Assembly (NCBI RefSeq): GCF_004664715.2
Contig: NC_051083.1
Coordinates: 94,021,920-94,085,919, forward strand
Length of the DNA stretch: 64,000 nucleotides
Source: Peromyscus leucopus
Taxonomy: Eukaryota; Chordata; Mammalia; Rodentia; Cricetidae
Reading direction: 5' to 3'
A program made the translations under genes and the position numbers. The notes under the pieces were generated by a model. The model saw nothing but the letters and a program-made list of their open reading frames with translations. It made no database searches and was not told the DNA's origin. This document shows, piece by piece, positions 34,639 to 48,851 of the stretch; within the stretch, counting starts at the first letter, position 1, and each line of letters opens with the position of its first letter.

Positions 34639-34702
34639 TGTAAGCGCGCCTCCAGAGGAGGGGCTCGGGGAGCTGGGAGTGGCGGGGCGGCGGAAGGTGA
34701 GC
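34639..34702 (+). other. Two donor-like sites upstream of the MID2 ATG exon end
   Basis: GTAAGC at 34639 and AAG|GTGAGC at 34697 both match the splice-donor consensus and lie in the CpG island upstream of the exon containing the ATG. They could end alternative non-coding first exons spliced straight to exon 2, which would force use of the ATG at 48092. Not proven. Confidence 0.3.
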
Positions 34703-34840
34703 CTAGGAAGGTGGCCCAGCGCCCCTTCTGCCCGGGCCCCTCCCAGTGCTCCCTCGGGGTGTCAGCTTCGGCTCCGCTTGCCCCCACTCCACCCTCCTTT
34801 CGAAGGGATTGCCTTTTTTCCCCCCTCTGCGGCGGCGGAA

Positions 34841-34888
34841 ATGACAGTGTGGTGCTGCGGTGGTGTCATGGTGCTGCCTCTGGACTGA
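34841..34888 (+). other. Possible 15-codon uORF in the CpG island
   Basis: ATG at 34841 runs 15 codons to TGA ending at 34888; a second ATG in the same frame lies at 34868. It matters only if MID2 transcripts start upstream of this point, which the sequence does not settle. Confidence 0.3.
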
Positions 34889-34973
34889 GAGGCGAAAACT
34901 CCTAAGTTTCGCCCGGGAGACCCAGACGCGGGAACGTCTCGGTCTCCGTGCTGTCCCCTGTGGGGCGCGCGGG

Positions 34974-34994
34974 CTGGCGGATCCCGGCTGCTGC

Positions 34995-35026
<32 letters not shown>

Positions 35027-35189
35027 TGCAGCAGCGAAGGCGGGCGGCGGCCTAGAGTGGTGGTGGCGGCGGCGGCAGCGACAGCGGCCCGGGAGCTCGC
35101 ACGGGAGCCCAAGCCAGCTTGCTGCGGAGGCCGGCGAGCGCCCGGCGCTCTCAGGCGCGCGTAGGAGATGGCTGGCACCCGGGAACAAT
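34974..35189 (+). other. Open in-frame 5' extension with strong-context CUG and polyalanine
   Basis: The reading frame of the MID2 ATG is open upstream from at least 34860 to 35190. In that frame a CTG at 34974 has G at -3 and G at +4. Initiation there would add 72 residues: a short A-D-P-G-C-C lead, 14 alanines, a Trp/Arg/Gln-rich stretch, then the normal MGESPAS start. No in-frame ATG exists in the segment. This is a possible non-AUG extension; an open frame can arise by chance in GC-rich DNA. Confidence 0.3.
34996..35025 (+). repeat. (CGG)10 trinucleotide tract in MID2 first exon
   Basis: Ten uninterrupted CGG units end about 165 nt upstream of the MID2 ATG and are followed by ctgcagcagcg. 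If transcription starts upstream, the tract is 5'UTR. In the frame of the MID2 ATG it reads GCG, giving 14 consecutive alanine codons together with flanking GCT, GCA and GCG. Confidence 0.9.
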
Positions 35190-35193
35190 ATGG
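35168..35193 (+). other. uORF overlapping the MID2 start codon (continues to 48036-48039 after splicing)
   Basis: ATG at 35168 (G at -3, G at +4) opens a 9-codon frame, M-A-G-T-R-E-Q-Y-G. It spans the exon 1-exon 2 junction and stops at TGA 48037-48039. In unspliced RNA it stops at TAA instead. It is in a different frame from MID2 and passes over the MID2 ATG at 35190. Ribosomes that use it cannot start at 35190, but could reinitiate at the in-frame ATG at 48092, 52 nt after the stop. Confidence 0.6.
35190..35193 (+). CDS. MID2: MID2 coding exon 1 (ATG + first base of codon 2)
   Basis: The coding part of the first exon is only four bases. The ATG at 35190-35192 has A at -3 and G at +4, a strong initiation context. 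It is followed by G (35193) and a donor that begins GTAAAA at 35194. Joined to exon 2 at 48036 it gives ATG GGT GAA AGC, that is M-G-E-S-P-A-S, which agrees with the N-terminus I recall for human MID2 (MGESPAS). The exon is embedded in a CpG island, as expected for a broadly expressed gene. Intron 1 is 12842 bp, phase 1. The transcription start cannot be fixed from sequence alone. The competing uORF and the second in-frame AUG are listed separately. Confidence 0.88.
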
Positions 35194-35720
35194 GTAAAAC
35201 GCGTCCCCTCGCCGCGGCCCTGGGGGGGGGGTCTAGTGTCGCCGCCCGCCGGGGCTCGGCTCCGGCTCCGGTTGCTCTTCAGGTGCTGCCGGGGCCGGCG
35301 CTGGCCGAGGACACCCGGGCTCGGCGGGAAGGGGGGAGGAGGGGGGAGACGGGGAGACCGGGTCTGCAAGGCTCCAGGCGGCAGTAGCGGGGCCCAGGGT
35401 GTCTGTCACACTGTGGTGACCTGGGTTCCTGCCGCTGCCCTCGTGGGAAGGAGTTTGCACTCCTAGATCCCAGGCAGGGGAACGGCCCGAGGCCTCCCGC
35501 TTGGCCAGGCCAAGCCGGGAGAAAGCAGTGGAGCGGCTCTCCTGGCGCCTGGGCGCAAGTCTGGGAAAGGGCGCAGCCGCCTTCCCACGCTCCCGCAATC
35601 CACGGCGTCCTCGGCCCGGGCGGCACCCCTGGGTTGGCGGTTTGTTCGGCGGTGCTGGCGCAGCAGCCTGCGATGCTGCGGACACCCGGCCGGTGGGATC
35701 CCGGGAGAAACTTAATCCCC

Positions 35721-36299
35721 TTTTCACTGGGGAAAGGATCTTCAAGTCTCTGTCCCGGTGGTTCCTTATTTCTGGCCTAGCTGTGAAAGCAGCGCCGTGG
35801 GGGAGAGGGAAAACTTGAGCGTGTTCACAGGACACACGGCTACTGAAGCAGGGACATGGGAGGCTTTTCCATTTTGGGTTCGTAAGAATTAAGTAAATAA
35901 CGGCAGAGCAGATTTACTCTAACATTACTGGTGATGAGCTGGTTTAGGTTATTTCGCACTTCACGTGCAGCAGCACATTATATATTTATTTTGGACGCAT
36001 TTCTATTTCGAGCAGGAAATTAGGACCCTGAGATGATCGGACTCCTCACTTTTCGCTCTCTTCCGCACTCCTTATGCACTGTCGCTATTATGTCTCTTAT
36101 TCCTGCCTCCCAACATTTGCCCACCCAGATCTCTCACCAGAGTCCCCGCACTCTCAGCTTTGCTCTATCAACCTGTGCACATCCAGCAACGCAGATTCTT
36201 GCTTTTGAATCACTTTGCTTTTTTTTTTTTTTTTTTTTTTTTGAAGATTGCTGGCGGTGGGGCTGGTGAATGGCAGTTGTGTGTCTCCGAGGGGGAGTA
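35721..36299. other. MID2 intron 1, 5' part
   Basis: No transposon recognised; a T run of about 24 at 36219-36242. Confidence 0.4.
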
Positions 36300-37330
36300 T
36301 TTATAAAGGAAAACACTGGAAACTGTAATAATAGACAACTGTTGAGTGGGGATCAATTAATCCGATTCTCAAATTGAACCATAAGGGCTGATTTTAATCC
36401 CATTCTACTTCCTCTCTGAAATCGAAACAGATTTCTGGTAATATTCCAATAGGAGATGGGTTGCCAAATAGAGAGTTCATATTCCTCACTTCGGCTTACA
36501 GAGCTTTTGCTATACTCTGGATTAACCCCCCCCCACACACACACACCTTTTTTTTTTTAACCTCCTCCCCACTCATCACTGCCCTGAGGGAGAGTCAGTC
36601 TTTGCTATTTTTATATATTACTGCTCAATCAATTAACTTAATGCAGACTCATAATGTGAATTAAATTTCTCTTGATTGTTTCTTACAAAACTTGATTCAT
36701 GTGGTTGAAGCACAAGTCTTGGAGCCAAGAAGATCAGAGAGTCCATTCCAAATGTGAGGTTGCATTGGCTTTACGGCCTTTGGACATTTGTATGACCTTT
36801 TTCTTTCACAGTTGCTGCACTTGCATAAAAGGCATAATATTATGTACTGGGTATTGTGAGTATTGGCTTGGTCCTTTGAAGATAAAAGGATTCTATAAAC
36901 CTCAGCATTATACTTTTCAATGAAAGCACTTCATTTATCCCTTATTGGGTTACTGGGTTGACTGGGTATAAACGGGAACACTAATTTACAGAAACCTTAA
37001 TTTGCCATTATTAGTCCCCTTGGGATTCAAATTGCCATTGTAATTTAGACCTTAAGTCAATTTGTTTCACCAAATGTATGCGTAACTGAATGGAAACATA
37101 TACAATTAGGCATAGAAAGTAATGGTGATGATTTTAAGTCCAGTCATTAATCATATTGATTGCGCTCTAACCTAACAATCTGAGTCAGACTCATTTGAAT
37201 ATACAACCTCACCCATTTTTAGCCAACATGGGGGCAGTTAGTTAATGCCCAATAAAAAGTGGCATAGATAGTTTTAGGTCTGGCTATACAAGTATGATTA
37301 GCACCTTGCAGCAATGAGTCAATATTTTTT
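36300..37330. promoter_or_regulatory. Repeat-poor stretch in intron 1, candidate conserved non-coding element
   Basis: No transposon seen over about 1 kb, 1.1 kb downstream of exon 1. Contains homeodomain-like cores (atcaattaatccgattctc, ctcaatcaattaacttaatg) and a short AC tract at 36533. Inferred from texture only. Confidence 0.3.
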
Positions 37331-38289
37331 AAAGCACCTTTAATTTAGTACAGAGGCCTCTGCTGGCTGGGTTGAGGCCCCAGGCATGACCCAGTATTTG
37401 GGGCTCATATTTGTCCTATGCTGAACTCTACTTACAGCTCCATGGGACAGGGCTAGGGTGGGAGAGTGTGATGTGTGGAGTAGGAAGAGAGGTTATGGGC
37501 CATGGAGGGCTCTTTCTCCTATTTACTTTCATAAATACTGGGATTCCTACCTAGCATGTTGTACCTTGCAAGACCACTTCTGCGAGGCACTGTTGCAAAT
37601 AGGAGTGACATGGTTGCTTCACAAACAGATCATCTGAACAGTGCAAATCGACTTAGATAAAATTGGTTTGGTTAATCCTTCCTCTAAGAACAGGGCAACT
37701 TGCTCCAACTTGCAGATCTTAAAATAGTGCCAGTGGAGTCTCATAATTATGTCCAACTAGTGTTCTGAGTAGTGAACCTTTCCATTCCCTCCTCCCATAA
37801 AATCTGCTGACACCACAATTAAGAAGGAAACTACAGAAGATTTTTTTTTTTTTTTAATCACTCAGCAAACATCATTGGCTTGACGAAGAGGAAAGAATAC
37901 TGTCTTTGGTTGTCAGGTCCTTTAGAACTAAAATTTCTCTTTTTCAACAGGAAGGTAGAACCCTAAAGGCAACGACAGGGATGAGGTACAAAATTATGTC
38001 TCAGATGGCTGTTTTTAGAGATAACTGCTTGTTTTTGTGTGTTCATAGATCTTGCTGAATTTCTAGCTGTTAGCCATGGGACTCAGCTGCTAGAAGAAGC
38101 CTGAGTGTGCTCCAACTCCATTTAGTGTTGAGTTTTCCTTCTGTCTTTTGTGCAAAAGAAAGCTTTGAGTCTATGATGTGCCTCCTTAAGCTGAATGTCC
38201 AGTGTATCATCAAAGTATGAGGTGTAACATGTCCTAATGGATATAACACAGTTCAAGAGCTTTTAAAGGCAGTTACTTCAATTTTTACA
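37331..38289. other. MID2 intron 1 sequence
   Basis: No feature recognised; a T run at 37842-37855. Confidence 0.4.
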
Positions 38290-38475
38290 CTTATTTATTT
38301 GTGCACATGTGTGTGCATATCAACATGAATGTGTGCCGTAGTGTGCTTGTGGAAGTTAGAGGAAAACGTGTAGAAATCAGTTCCTTCCTTCCACCACATG
38401 GGTTCTGTGGATCAAACTCAGGTTGTCAGTCTTGGTGGCCAGCGATCTTACTAGCTGAGCCGTCTCACTGGCCCT
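38290..38475 (-). mobile_element. B3 SINE
   Basis: Reverse-strand B3: gtgtgcttgtggaagttaga, ccttccaccacatgggttct, gatcaaactcaggttgtcag, ending gccgtctcactggccc. Confidence 0.85.
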
Positions 38476-40671
38476 AAATAGAGCCACTTTTTGAAATTTT
38501 GGTACAAAGTCTGTATTGTGCTAACTGTCTCTATTTCTGGATCCTCAACAAATACTGTGTTCATCACTGAGTGGGACACAGAGGAGGCTAGGAAAGTGCT
38601 TCTTTCTGTGTTGAAGCATAGTATCAAGTGAGAAGTTCAGATGAGGGGTGGCAAGAGAAGAAAATCCTCCTTAATTATCTGCCCTGTGCAGATTGCTAGA
38701 CCCCTTTACCCTCTCTCCTCCCCTTCAAGGGCTGATAGATGTGTCGTCACCCATTTTCACATACCAAAACTCTACTGACAGTTTTCTGTGAGCTGAAGAG
38801 GTTTGTGTTCTGTGGCTTTTTCTGTCTGCTGCTTTTTCATCTTTTTGTTTTTTATGACCATAATCACATAACATTTTTGGTAGTCAAACTTGCAGATCCT
38901 CTATTTTTCCCTAGAAGACCTGTAAACTGAGGTGGCTACTAGATGACATAAGATGCTTCAAGTAAACATGGCAGAGGGATTTTGAAAACAAACAAACAAA
39001 CAAACAAAAACGTGATGACATCCCATCATCATTTGCTCTATGGGAGATTTGCCTGAATAGAATATACACTATGATGTTGGTTCAGCATAAAATGGGTTAG
39101 AAAAGTGTGGGTTCTTGTCTCTCCACAGAATTCTGCTTGCCTGACCTTGGGCTTGGTCTCAGCCTCTTTCTGCAGGTCAGAGTCCTCTGGTTGTTGATGA
39201 ACAGTATCCTCTGGCTCTGGATCATCCTCTTACAGAGACCAGATGATCCGATAACAAACCCATTATATAATGAAAACTCTTCCTGAAATCTAAAATCCCA
39301 ATATTTTCAATTTGTTCTGATAAGAACATAATATGTAGGCATGGAAGACAATGTTAATTCAGGAGAGCAAAATGTGTGCATGTATATATATGTACAGTCC
39401 AGAGATAGAAAAACGGTTTCTAGTCCAGAATCCTCTATCACTGTGTCTATAGTCTTTTGTTCAGTGTTGCTAGGATCCATGTGGTTCCCCGGAGAGTAGA
39501 AGCTTGATTTAAAATAGGCCTCTGTTTTCTGTCCCTTGTTACTGACCAGAACTTGGGGTCCTTGCAGCCTAACTTTCAATAGAATGCCCTACATACATAC
39601 ATTACAAGTTTTATTATGTAGAAGTGGAAATGACTGCCTATCCTGGTAGACCACTAAATACTTTAAAAATCACTTAATATTTTTAAAAAATTTCATTGAA
39701 AAAGAGAGGATTGGAAATTCAGTCTTAAAATGGATGAACATCTGTACTAGTAGCATAGGTAAATAAGTTTGTTCTTTATTTGGTCCCCAACCTTATAACT
39801 TTGCCAGTGTAATCTTCACTAACATAATGGTGTTATGAATTATACTTATAATTCTTGTCAAACATTATAAGTTACCTCAGCAACTCCATTTTTGGTTACT
39901 TCAATTAATCATTTTTAAATAATATTTTTATTCTTTGAAAATTTCATATTTATACAATGTATTTTGATCATACTTTGATTAGTCTTTTGTATTTGTGGCA
40001 GACTTAGAACTTTTGGTTTTGCTGTTTTGATAACCATTTTAATGATGACTACATTATATAAAATACTTGAAGTGTTAGGTTTAGGAGCTAATTATTGGAA
40101 GGAATTAGCATTAAATTCATGTACTATAAAATGCTAAGTAGGCTTTAATACCTATTAGGCAGGAACTGGATCAGGTTCTCTGTACTGGTCAGTAATTAAC
40201 TTCCAGTTCTGAGCTCTCTCAATGTGTGAAGGAAGTCTAAAAGAAAACAGTAGAGATAATTCTCCCCTCAGGAGGACTCTAGCCTAAATGGGAAGACATA
40301 TGAGTGACACACTACAGTTAAACCCACGGTTTCCCTGGGATTTTGTGGAGAAGTGTAATTGTCCTCTCTCATGTAAATTATATGTTTGGGATGAATTTCC
40401 AAATGTTATTAGCTTGTAAAAAAGTGTTTCGGGTATATCATGTGTGAGTGTGTGATGCAAATAAATGTAATTTAAAAACAGGTTAATTTAGTTTATCCTC
40501 ATTGGATCATCACAAGAGCCTATGCTATGCATACGACAGGTGCTTTTAATTAAAGAGATAAAGAAGCTGTGGTCTAATGAATTTAAATGTTTTGCCTACC
40601 ACCACTAAGGTAGCAAACACTGTTTAGATATAAGACTCCAAGAAGACTCTATTATAAGAATGAAATAATGA
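38476..40671. other. MID2 intron 1 sequence
   Basis: An AAAC run at 38985-39009; otherwise AT-rich with no clear repeat or gene. Confidence 0.4.
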
Positions 40672-40828
40672 AGCGGGCAGTGGTGGCGCACGCCTTTAAT
40701 CCCAGCACTCGGGAGGCAGAGCCAGGTGGATCTCTGTGAGTTCGAGGCCAGCCTGGGCTACCAAGTGAGTTCCAGGAAAGGCGCAAAACTACACAGAGAA
40801 ACCCTGTCTCGAAAAACCGAAAAAAAAA
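40672..40828 (+). mobile_element. Young B1 SINE
   Basis: Near-consensus B1 with A tail. Target duplication aatgaaataatg at 40659-40670 and after the tail (ending about 40839). Confidence 0.95.
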
Positions 40829-40992
40829 ATGAAATAATGGTTTTTAAAACTATAAAACTACTATGTAAATATAAGATTATTATTATAATTAATTATGGTC
40901 ATTGACCTAACCTCCATTTTTTTTCTTCTATTTTGAGTCCTCATCATGTAGAATATAGATAATTCTATGCATTGGCTATTTTTATGTTAGAA

Positions 40993-41133
40993 TTTTTGAC
41001 AGTTGCTTTGTAACCCAGTCTGGCTTTGAAATCATTATATAGATCAGTCCGTCTTTGAAATAATTTGTGATCCTCCTGCTTCAGCTTCCCAAGTGCTGGA
41101 ATTACAGCCATGTACCAACATTCACAGGGCTCC
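40993..41133 (-). mobile_element. Old B1 SINE
   Basis: tttgacagttgctttgtaac, ccagtctggctttgaaatca, gatcctcctgcttcagcttc, ccaagtgctggaattacag. Confidence 0.75.
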
Positions 41134-41820
41134 AAAAGATCTTCTCTGAACTTGAATGAGTCATTCACTAATCATAAAGTTCTTGTATTTGGTTGTTTTC
41201 TTTTGCAGTTTCAGAAGATGTTTGCATTGGTTAATATTCACAAGGGATTCCCTCCCCTTTAGTTGTTCACTGAAACATTCATTATAATCTTCCTTGAGGT
41301 ACAATGGGTAAATACATCTACTACACTTTTCATTAGCTTAGCCAAGGGACAGTCATACACCTTGTCTCTTTAGTGTCTTTGGTGATAATGTTTATCACTT
41401 CTTAACCTGTCTAGTTACGCTTGTAAATAAGAGTCATGTTTTTAGTACTCGTTTATAGCATCCAAGATCTCTTTTTTTGCAAGATGATAAATAGAAAGAA
41501 CTCTATAATAATAGGATATGTGATCTAGAAAGCATCTTAAAGGATTATCCAGTGATCCTAGTTCAACTTGAACAGCAGTTTGCATTTGAAGAAACAGACT
41601 AAGCCTGGACTTACATGTTCATCTTCCAAGGAAGAAGCATAGTTTCTGATATTTTCAGGAGAGTCTCATGGGTAGTTAATGATAATATCCTGAAGGATGG
41701 TTTTGGTATAACTGTTTTTTAAAAATAAAACTCTAGCTCATTTCTTAATCAACAGCCCAGAGGTAAGGCTTAGTTTTACATTTATGGCTTTTCTAGGAGA
41801 AGAAGGGTAGATTGTAGTTC

Positions 41821-41821
<1 letters not shown>
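41134..41821. other. MID2 intron 1 sequence
   Basis: No feature recognised. Confidence 0.4.

Positions 41822-41885
<64 letters not shown>
41822..41885. repeat. (GA)n microsatellite
   Basis: About 31 GA units, uninterrupted after the first few bases. Confidence 0.95.
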
Positions 41886-41886
<1 letters not shown>

Positions 41887-42031
41887 AGATCCATACTCAG
41901 AAGATCTGGAAGATGGCCACTATGTAGGCTATTAGTTGTTGGGCTAAGTAGGTATTTAGTTATGTTCAAACAGCATTGGAAATAATAGAATTCTGTCAAG
42001 TGCAGATCACAGCTGCTTGATCATAACTCTT

Positions 42032-42187
42032 TTTTTTTTTTGGTTTTTTGAGACAGGGTTTCTCTGTGTAGCTTTGCGCCTTCCCTGGAACTCACTTTGG
42101 AGCCCAGGCTGGCCTCGAACTCACAGAGATCCGCCTGCCTCTGCCTCCCGAGTGCTGGGATTAAAGGCGTGCGCCACCACCGCCCGG
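42032..42187 (-). mobile_element. Young B1 SINE with perfect 16-bp target duplication
   Basis: Target cttgatcataactctt is exact at 42016-42031 and 42188-42203. B1 body near consensus. Confidence 0.96.
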
Positions 42188-42334
42188 CTTGATCATAACT
42201 CTTGATCAGAGCTAGCTAATGCTAGGTTTGGAGGGCAATACTTGAATCAATTTTTCATCTTGTAAGTGTGTACTGTTTTGAAATCTTAATCACTTTCACT
42301 GAAGCATTTTCTCTTCCTTTTAGGTAGTAGTGAC

Positions 42335-42430
42335 GGGGCATGACTAATTTCAGCACTTGGAAGACTGAGGCAAGAGGATTGTTAGAGCCTAGCCTAGGTT
42401 ACTCATTGAGACCCTGTCTCAAAAGAAAGA
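42335..42430 (+). mobile_element. Old B1 SINE fragment
   Basis: atttcagcacttggaagact, gaggcaagaggattg, gagaccctgtctcaaaagaa. Confidence 0.65.
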
Positions 42431-43127
42431 GAAAGAGGGGATAGAGGGAGTTTTCTCTCTAGGCACAGAGCTTTGTCATCCCTCACCACTAAGTTTACTT
42501 TCACTGGTAACCCATCCTTCCCCTCTCTTCTTCCTATTTCTTAACAAAGCTCAAAGTGAAGAGGATAGACAGTGAAGATAAACTCTGCAGGAATCATTTT
42601 CTAGTGGAAAGAAAAGAACATGCACATTTGTCTGTGTACCGGGAACTAAATCATCTGGAGGGAAACTCTAGGTTGTAGGCACATGGGCATTTATTTCTTA
42701 ATATGTCAGTTGATTCTACCATTTCGTGTATTTCATTAATGTGTTTTATGACAAGCAATTGTGTTTTCTGGGGAAAGTGTCGTGATTACATGCCATTGGG
42801 TCATACTCTACCAGATTCAGTCTTGTTATCTTTAGCACCCTCTAATTCCAAACATATCAGTGATTTAAAAACTCTGAAGTTGCAACATTTTCTCATTGTT
42901 TTGTTTTTTGTTGTAAACCTTCCTCTGCTAAAAGCATTTTGTGATGTAGGTAGAGATTAAGTGTTTTTTTTTTTAGCAGTCATTTAAATAATTTTTAAGT
43001 GAAAAAGAACTGAAGCTTAAGAATTCTCTGACACTCGTTGAACATTGTAGATGTCTCAGGACATTGCAAGCCCTGAATAGGGACTGACTTGCTGACCTAG
43101 AAAAACAACTTAAGTTACCGATTCAAG
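42431..43127. other. MID2 intron 1 sequence
   Basis: No feature recognised. Confidence 0.4.
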
Positions 43128-43260
43128 CTGGGAATTGTGGTGGGCCTGTAGTTCCAGCAGTAAGCAGGTGAAGCAGGAGAATCAGGAGCTCAATGTCATC
43201 CTTAGCTACATATTGAGTTCAAGGTCTGCTGAGATGCAGGAGATTCTATCTGAAAAAAAT
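43128..43260 (+). mobile_element. Old B1 SINE
   Basis: agctgggaattgtggtgggc, ctgtagttccagcagtaagc, tattgagttcaaggtctgct. Diverged. Confidence 0.6.
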
Positions 43261-43502
43261 GAAGTAAGCTATCAAGAGGAGTCAAAACTGTCGAAATCCC
43301 AGAAAGGAAGTCCATACATATACGTAGTTACACCTACTCCTTCCCTCCTCTAGGTATTACTAGTATGCTTTTTATTCCTATGAGTTTCCCTATTCTAGGA
43401 ATTTCATATAAAGGGAATCACACAATATACTACATTTCTGTGTTGGCTTCTTTCATTTGAAAATATATTTTAAAGGATTATCCGTATTGCAACATTTATC
43501 AA

Positions 43503-43737
43503 TACTCTATTCACTTTTAATTTTTTAACTTTAATTAAATAACTTTTTCCCCATTTATTTTACATACAAACCACAGTTTCCCCTCCATCCTCTCCTCCAA
43601 GTGCCCCCCATGCTTCCCACCTACTGCCCTCCCTTTCCATTCCTTGTCTCTCTCCCCTTTCCAAAAGGGCCAGGCCTCCCATGGGCTTCAGCAAAGCATG
43701 GCACATCAAGTTGAGGCAGGACTGAGCTCTTCCCCTT
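43503..43737 (-). mobile_element. Rodent L1 3' end fragment nested in L1M
   Basis: Starts T-rich, then pyrimidine-rich; ggcctcccatgggcttcagc and gcacatcaagttgaggcagg are rodent L1-type words as remembered. The L1M order resumes on the far side. Confidence 0.5.
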
Positions 43738-44004
43738 GCTTCTATTCTATCTTATGGATAAACCATGTTTTGATCATTCATATATTAGATGACAGGCTTT
43801 GGTTGTTTCCTTCTTGGCTACTATGAGTATTGCTGCTGTGAACATTGGCGTGCATGAGTTTTTGAATGAACACATTTTTTTATTTTATTCGGTACATACC
43901 TGGCAGTGGAATTGCTTGATCAGAGGTTAGCTTTACATTTAACTCTAAAGGAAATGCCAAACTACTTCCCAAAGCAGCTGCACCATTGTACATTCGTGTC
44001 AACA

Positions 44005-44007
<3 letters not shown>

Positions 44008-44050
<43 letters not shown>
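44008..44050. repeat. (AC)n microsatellite
   Basis: About 21 units. Confidence 0.95.
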
Positions 44051-44055
<5 letters not shown>

Positions 44056-44464
44056 ATTCAATTTCTTCACATCCTGGCAGACACTCACTACTTTCTCTTT
44101 TTGTTTGCTTTGTATTATTATAGCTATTCTAGTGTGTTTGTTTGGTTGGTTTGCATTTCCCTAATGGCTAATGATGTTGGGTATCTTTTCATGTGTTTGC
44201 TGGCTATTTGTTTATCTTCTTTGGAAGATCCTTTGCCTTTTCATTCTGCTAATGGTGTTGTTTATAGCTCTAAAGGTTTAAATTTGGATGAAGTAGCATT
44301 TATCTGTATTAGCTGATTGTGCTTTTGCTGTGATCTAAAAATTCATGTCTAATCTAAGTCATCTCAGATTTACAGGAATCTTTTCTTCTAAGACTTTTAC
44401 TCTTTTGGTTCTTATACTTAGATGACTGATCCATTTTTATTTATCCATCTTGTAAATTGAGATT

Positions 44465-44590
44465 TTTTTTGTGTGTGTGTGTAGCTCAAGATCTCCCTAT
44501 GTAGTCCAGAGTGGCCTTGAACTCACTATAATCCTTTCCCCTCACCTCTCAAGTGCTGGCATTACAGACACACAGCACCACACCTAGTTT
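44465..44590 (-). mobile_element. Old B1 SINE nested in L1M
   Basis: agctcaagatctccctatgt, agtccagagtggccttgaac, tcaagtgctggcattacaga. Confidence 0.7.
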
Positions 44591-45086
44591 GCATTGTTTT
44601 TGTGTGTTGTAAGGTGGGTTTCTAACTTCATTTCTTGTGCACATGGAGATGAAATTCTCCCGGAACTATTTGTTGAGATTATTCTTTCTTTGCTGAATTA
44701 TCTTGGAAACTTTGTCAAAAATAAGTTGGCTGTAAATATACGGGTTTATTTCTAGAGGTTTTTTCTTTTCTAAGTTTGAACATTTGCTGTGCTATTTGCA
44801 AGCAAGTATGACCTTGGGCAAATTACTTTTTTGTAATGATAGTACTTATTTTTTAATAAAACTGTGAAAAAGGTAATTGGTATTGTAATGATGCTTAAAT
44901 AGTAATGGAAGTAGGGAAAATGGAGAATAGTTGCAGATATGCTGAAACAGGATTAATGAAAGTCAGGAGCCTTAATAAATGAGAAATGAATAAACAGATG
45001 TTTGAGGAACTTGCAAAAATTATTCAATCCCTCAAATTGGCTAATGGTATTACTGTGTCTTAATCAAATGAAACAGAATGGAGTAC

Positions 45087-45175
45087 CAGGCATGGTAGCA
45101 CATGCTTACCATCCCATCCTGTCACTTGGGAGACAAAAGTAGGAAGGTCAGATGTTAGAGGTCAGCCTCAGTCTA
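45087..45175 (+). mobile_element. B1 SINE fragment
   Basis: ccaggcatggtagcacatgc, cacttgggagacaaaagtag. Confidence 0.6.
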
Positions 45176-45454
45176 ACGTCAGTGACCTTAAGTAACTATC
45201 TTAACTGATTGCAGTTCTGTAAAATTAATATAAGGGGTATCTTATATAAGTAATTTTCTGTACTTTGTCTATCCGTTCTGTTGTATTCTTTTGTTTGCTT
45301 GTTTTTGATGTTAGACTTTACTGTTAAGGACACCTCTGAGAGTCCGTTGAAAGCTATGAACAATCCTCTTAAGATAATAAATATATATGACATGCACGTA
45401 CTCTGCAGACATTTCTAGGAGGTTCAGAAACCCCTAGTTAAAACTCCTAAATTA

Positions 45455-45555
45455 GGGGTTGGGGATTTAGCTCAGTGGTAGAGCGCTTGCCTAGCAAGCA
45501 CAAGGCCCTGGGTTCAGTCCTCAGCTCCGGAAAAGAAAAACAAAACAAAAAAAAC
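45455..45555 (+). mobile_element. Young ID SINE
   Basis: Near-perfect ID: ggggttggggatttagctca, agcgcttgcctagcaagc, gccctgggttcagtcctcag, then an A-rich tail. Internal Pol III A- and B-box-like motifs (tagctcagtgg, gggttcagtcc) are intact. Flanked by duplicated aactcctaaatt/aactcctaattt. Confidence 0.93.
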
Positions 45556-48781
<3,226 letters not shown>

Positions 48782-48851
48782 TAATGCGTAGTTGTACAGT
48801 TTGCAAGAAGCCCAATAAACTTAGATAGCATAAGTATGTCAACTCCAAGTT

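Larger units (their letters stand above)
34590..35720 (+). promoter_or_regulatory. CpG island / MID2 promoter and 5'UTR region
   Basis: Base composition switches sharply to GC-rich and CpG-dense at about 34590 and returns to AT-rich after about 35720. This is the only such island in the window. It contains the first MID2 exon and donor. No convincing TATA box is visible, so a dispersed CpG-island promoter is likely. The exact start of transcription is unknown. It holds (CGG)10, several upstream ATGs and two further donor-like sites. Confidence 0.85.
43340..44780 (-). mobile_element. Ancient L1M, interrupted
   Basis: Antisense L1M can be followed over 1.4 kb: tcatataaagggaatcacac, ggctactatgagtattgctg, ctacttcccaaagcagctgc, atttccctaatggctaatga, tgtcaaaaataagttggctg. 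It is broken by a younger L1 3' end (43503-43737), a CA tract (44008-44050) and an old B1 (44465-44590). Confidence 0.8.

Noticed and set aside
34229..34643. ORFs rich in Cys-Val or His-Thr
   Set aside because: Translation of the (AC)33 tract; the same holds for the CA/GT tracts at 9615, 18211, 24124, 44008 and 52305.
34703..35835. Long antisense ORFs (up to 200 aa, Ala/Arg/Pro-rich) across the CpG island
   Set aside because: GC-rich DNA is stop-poor on all frames; composition follows the CGG tract and no domain is visible.
45455..45529. tRNA-Ala-like gene
   Set aside because: It is an ID SINE: tRNA-derived head but with an A-rich tail and target duplications.
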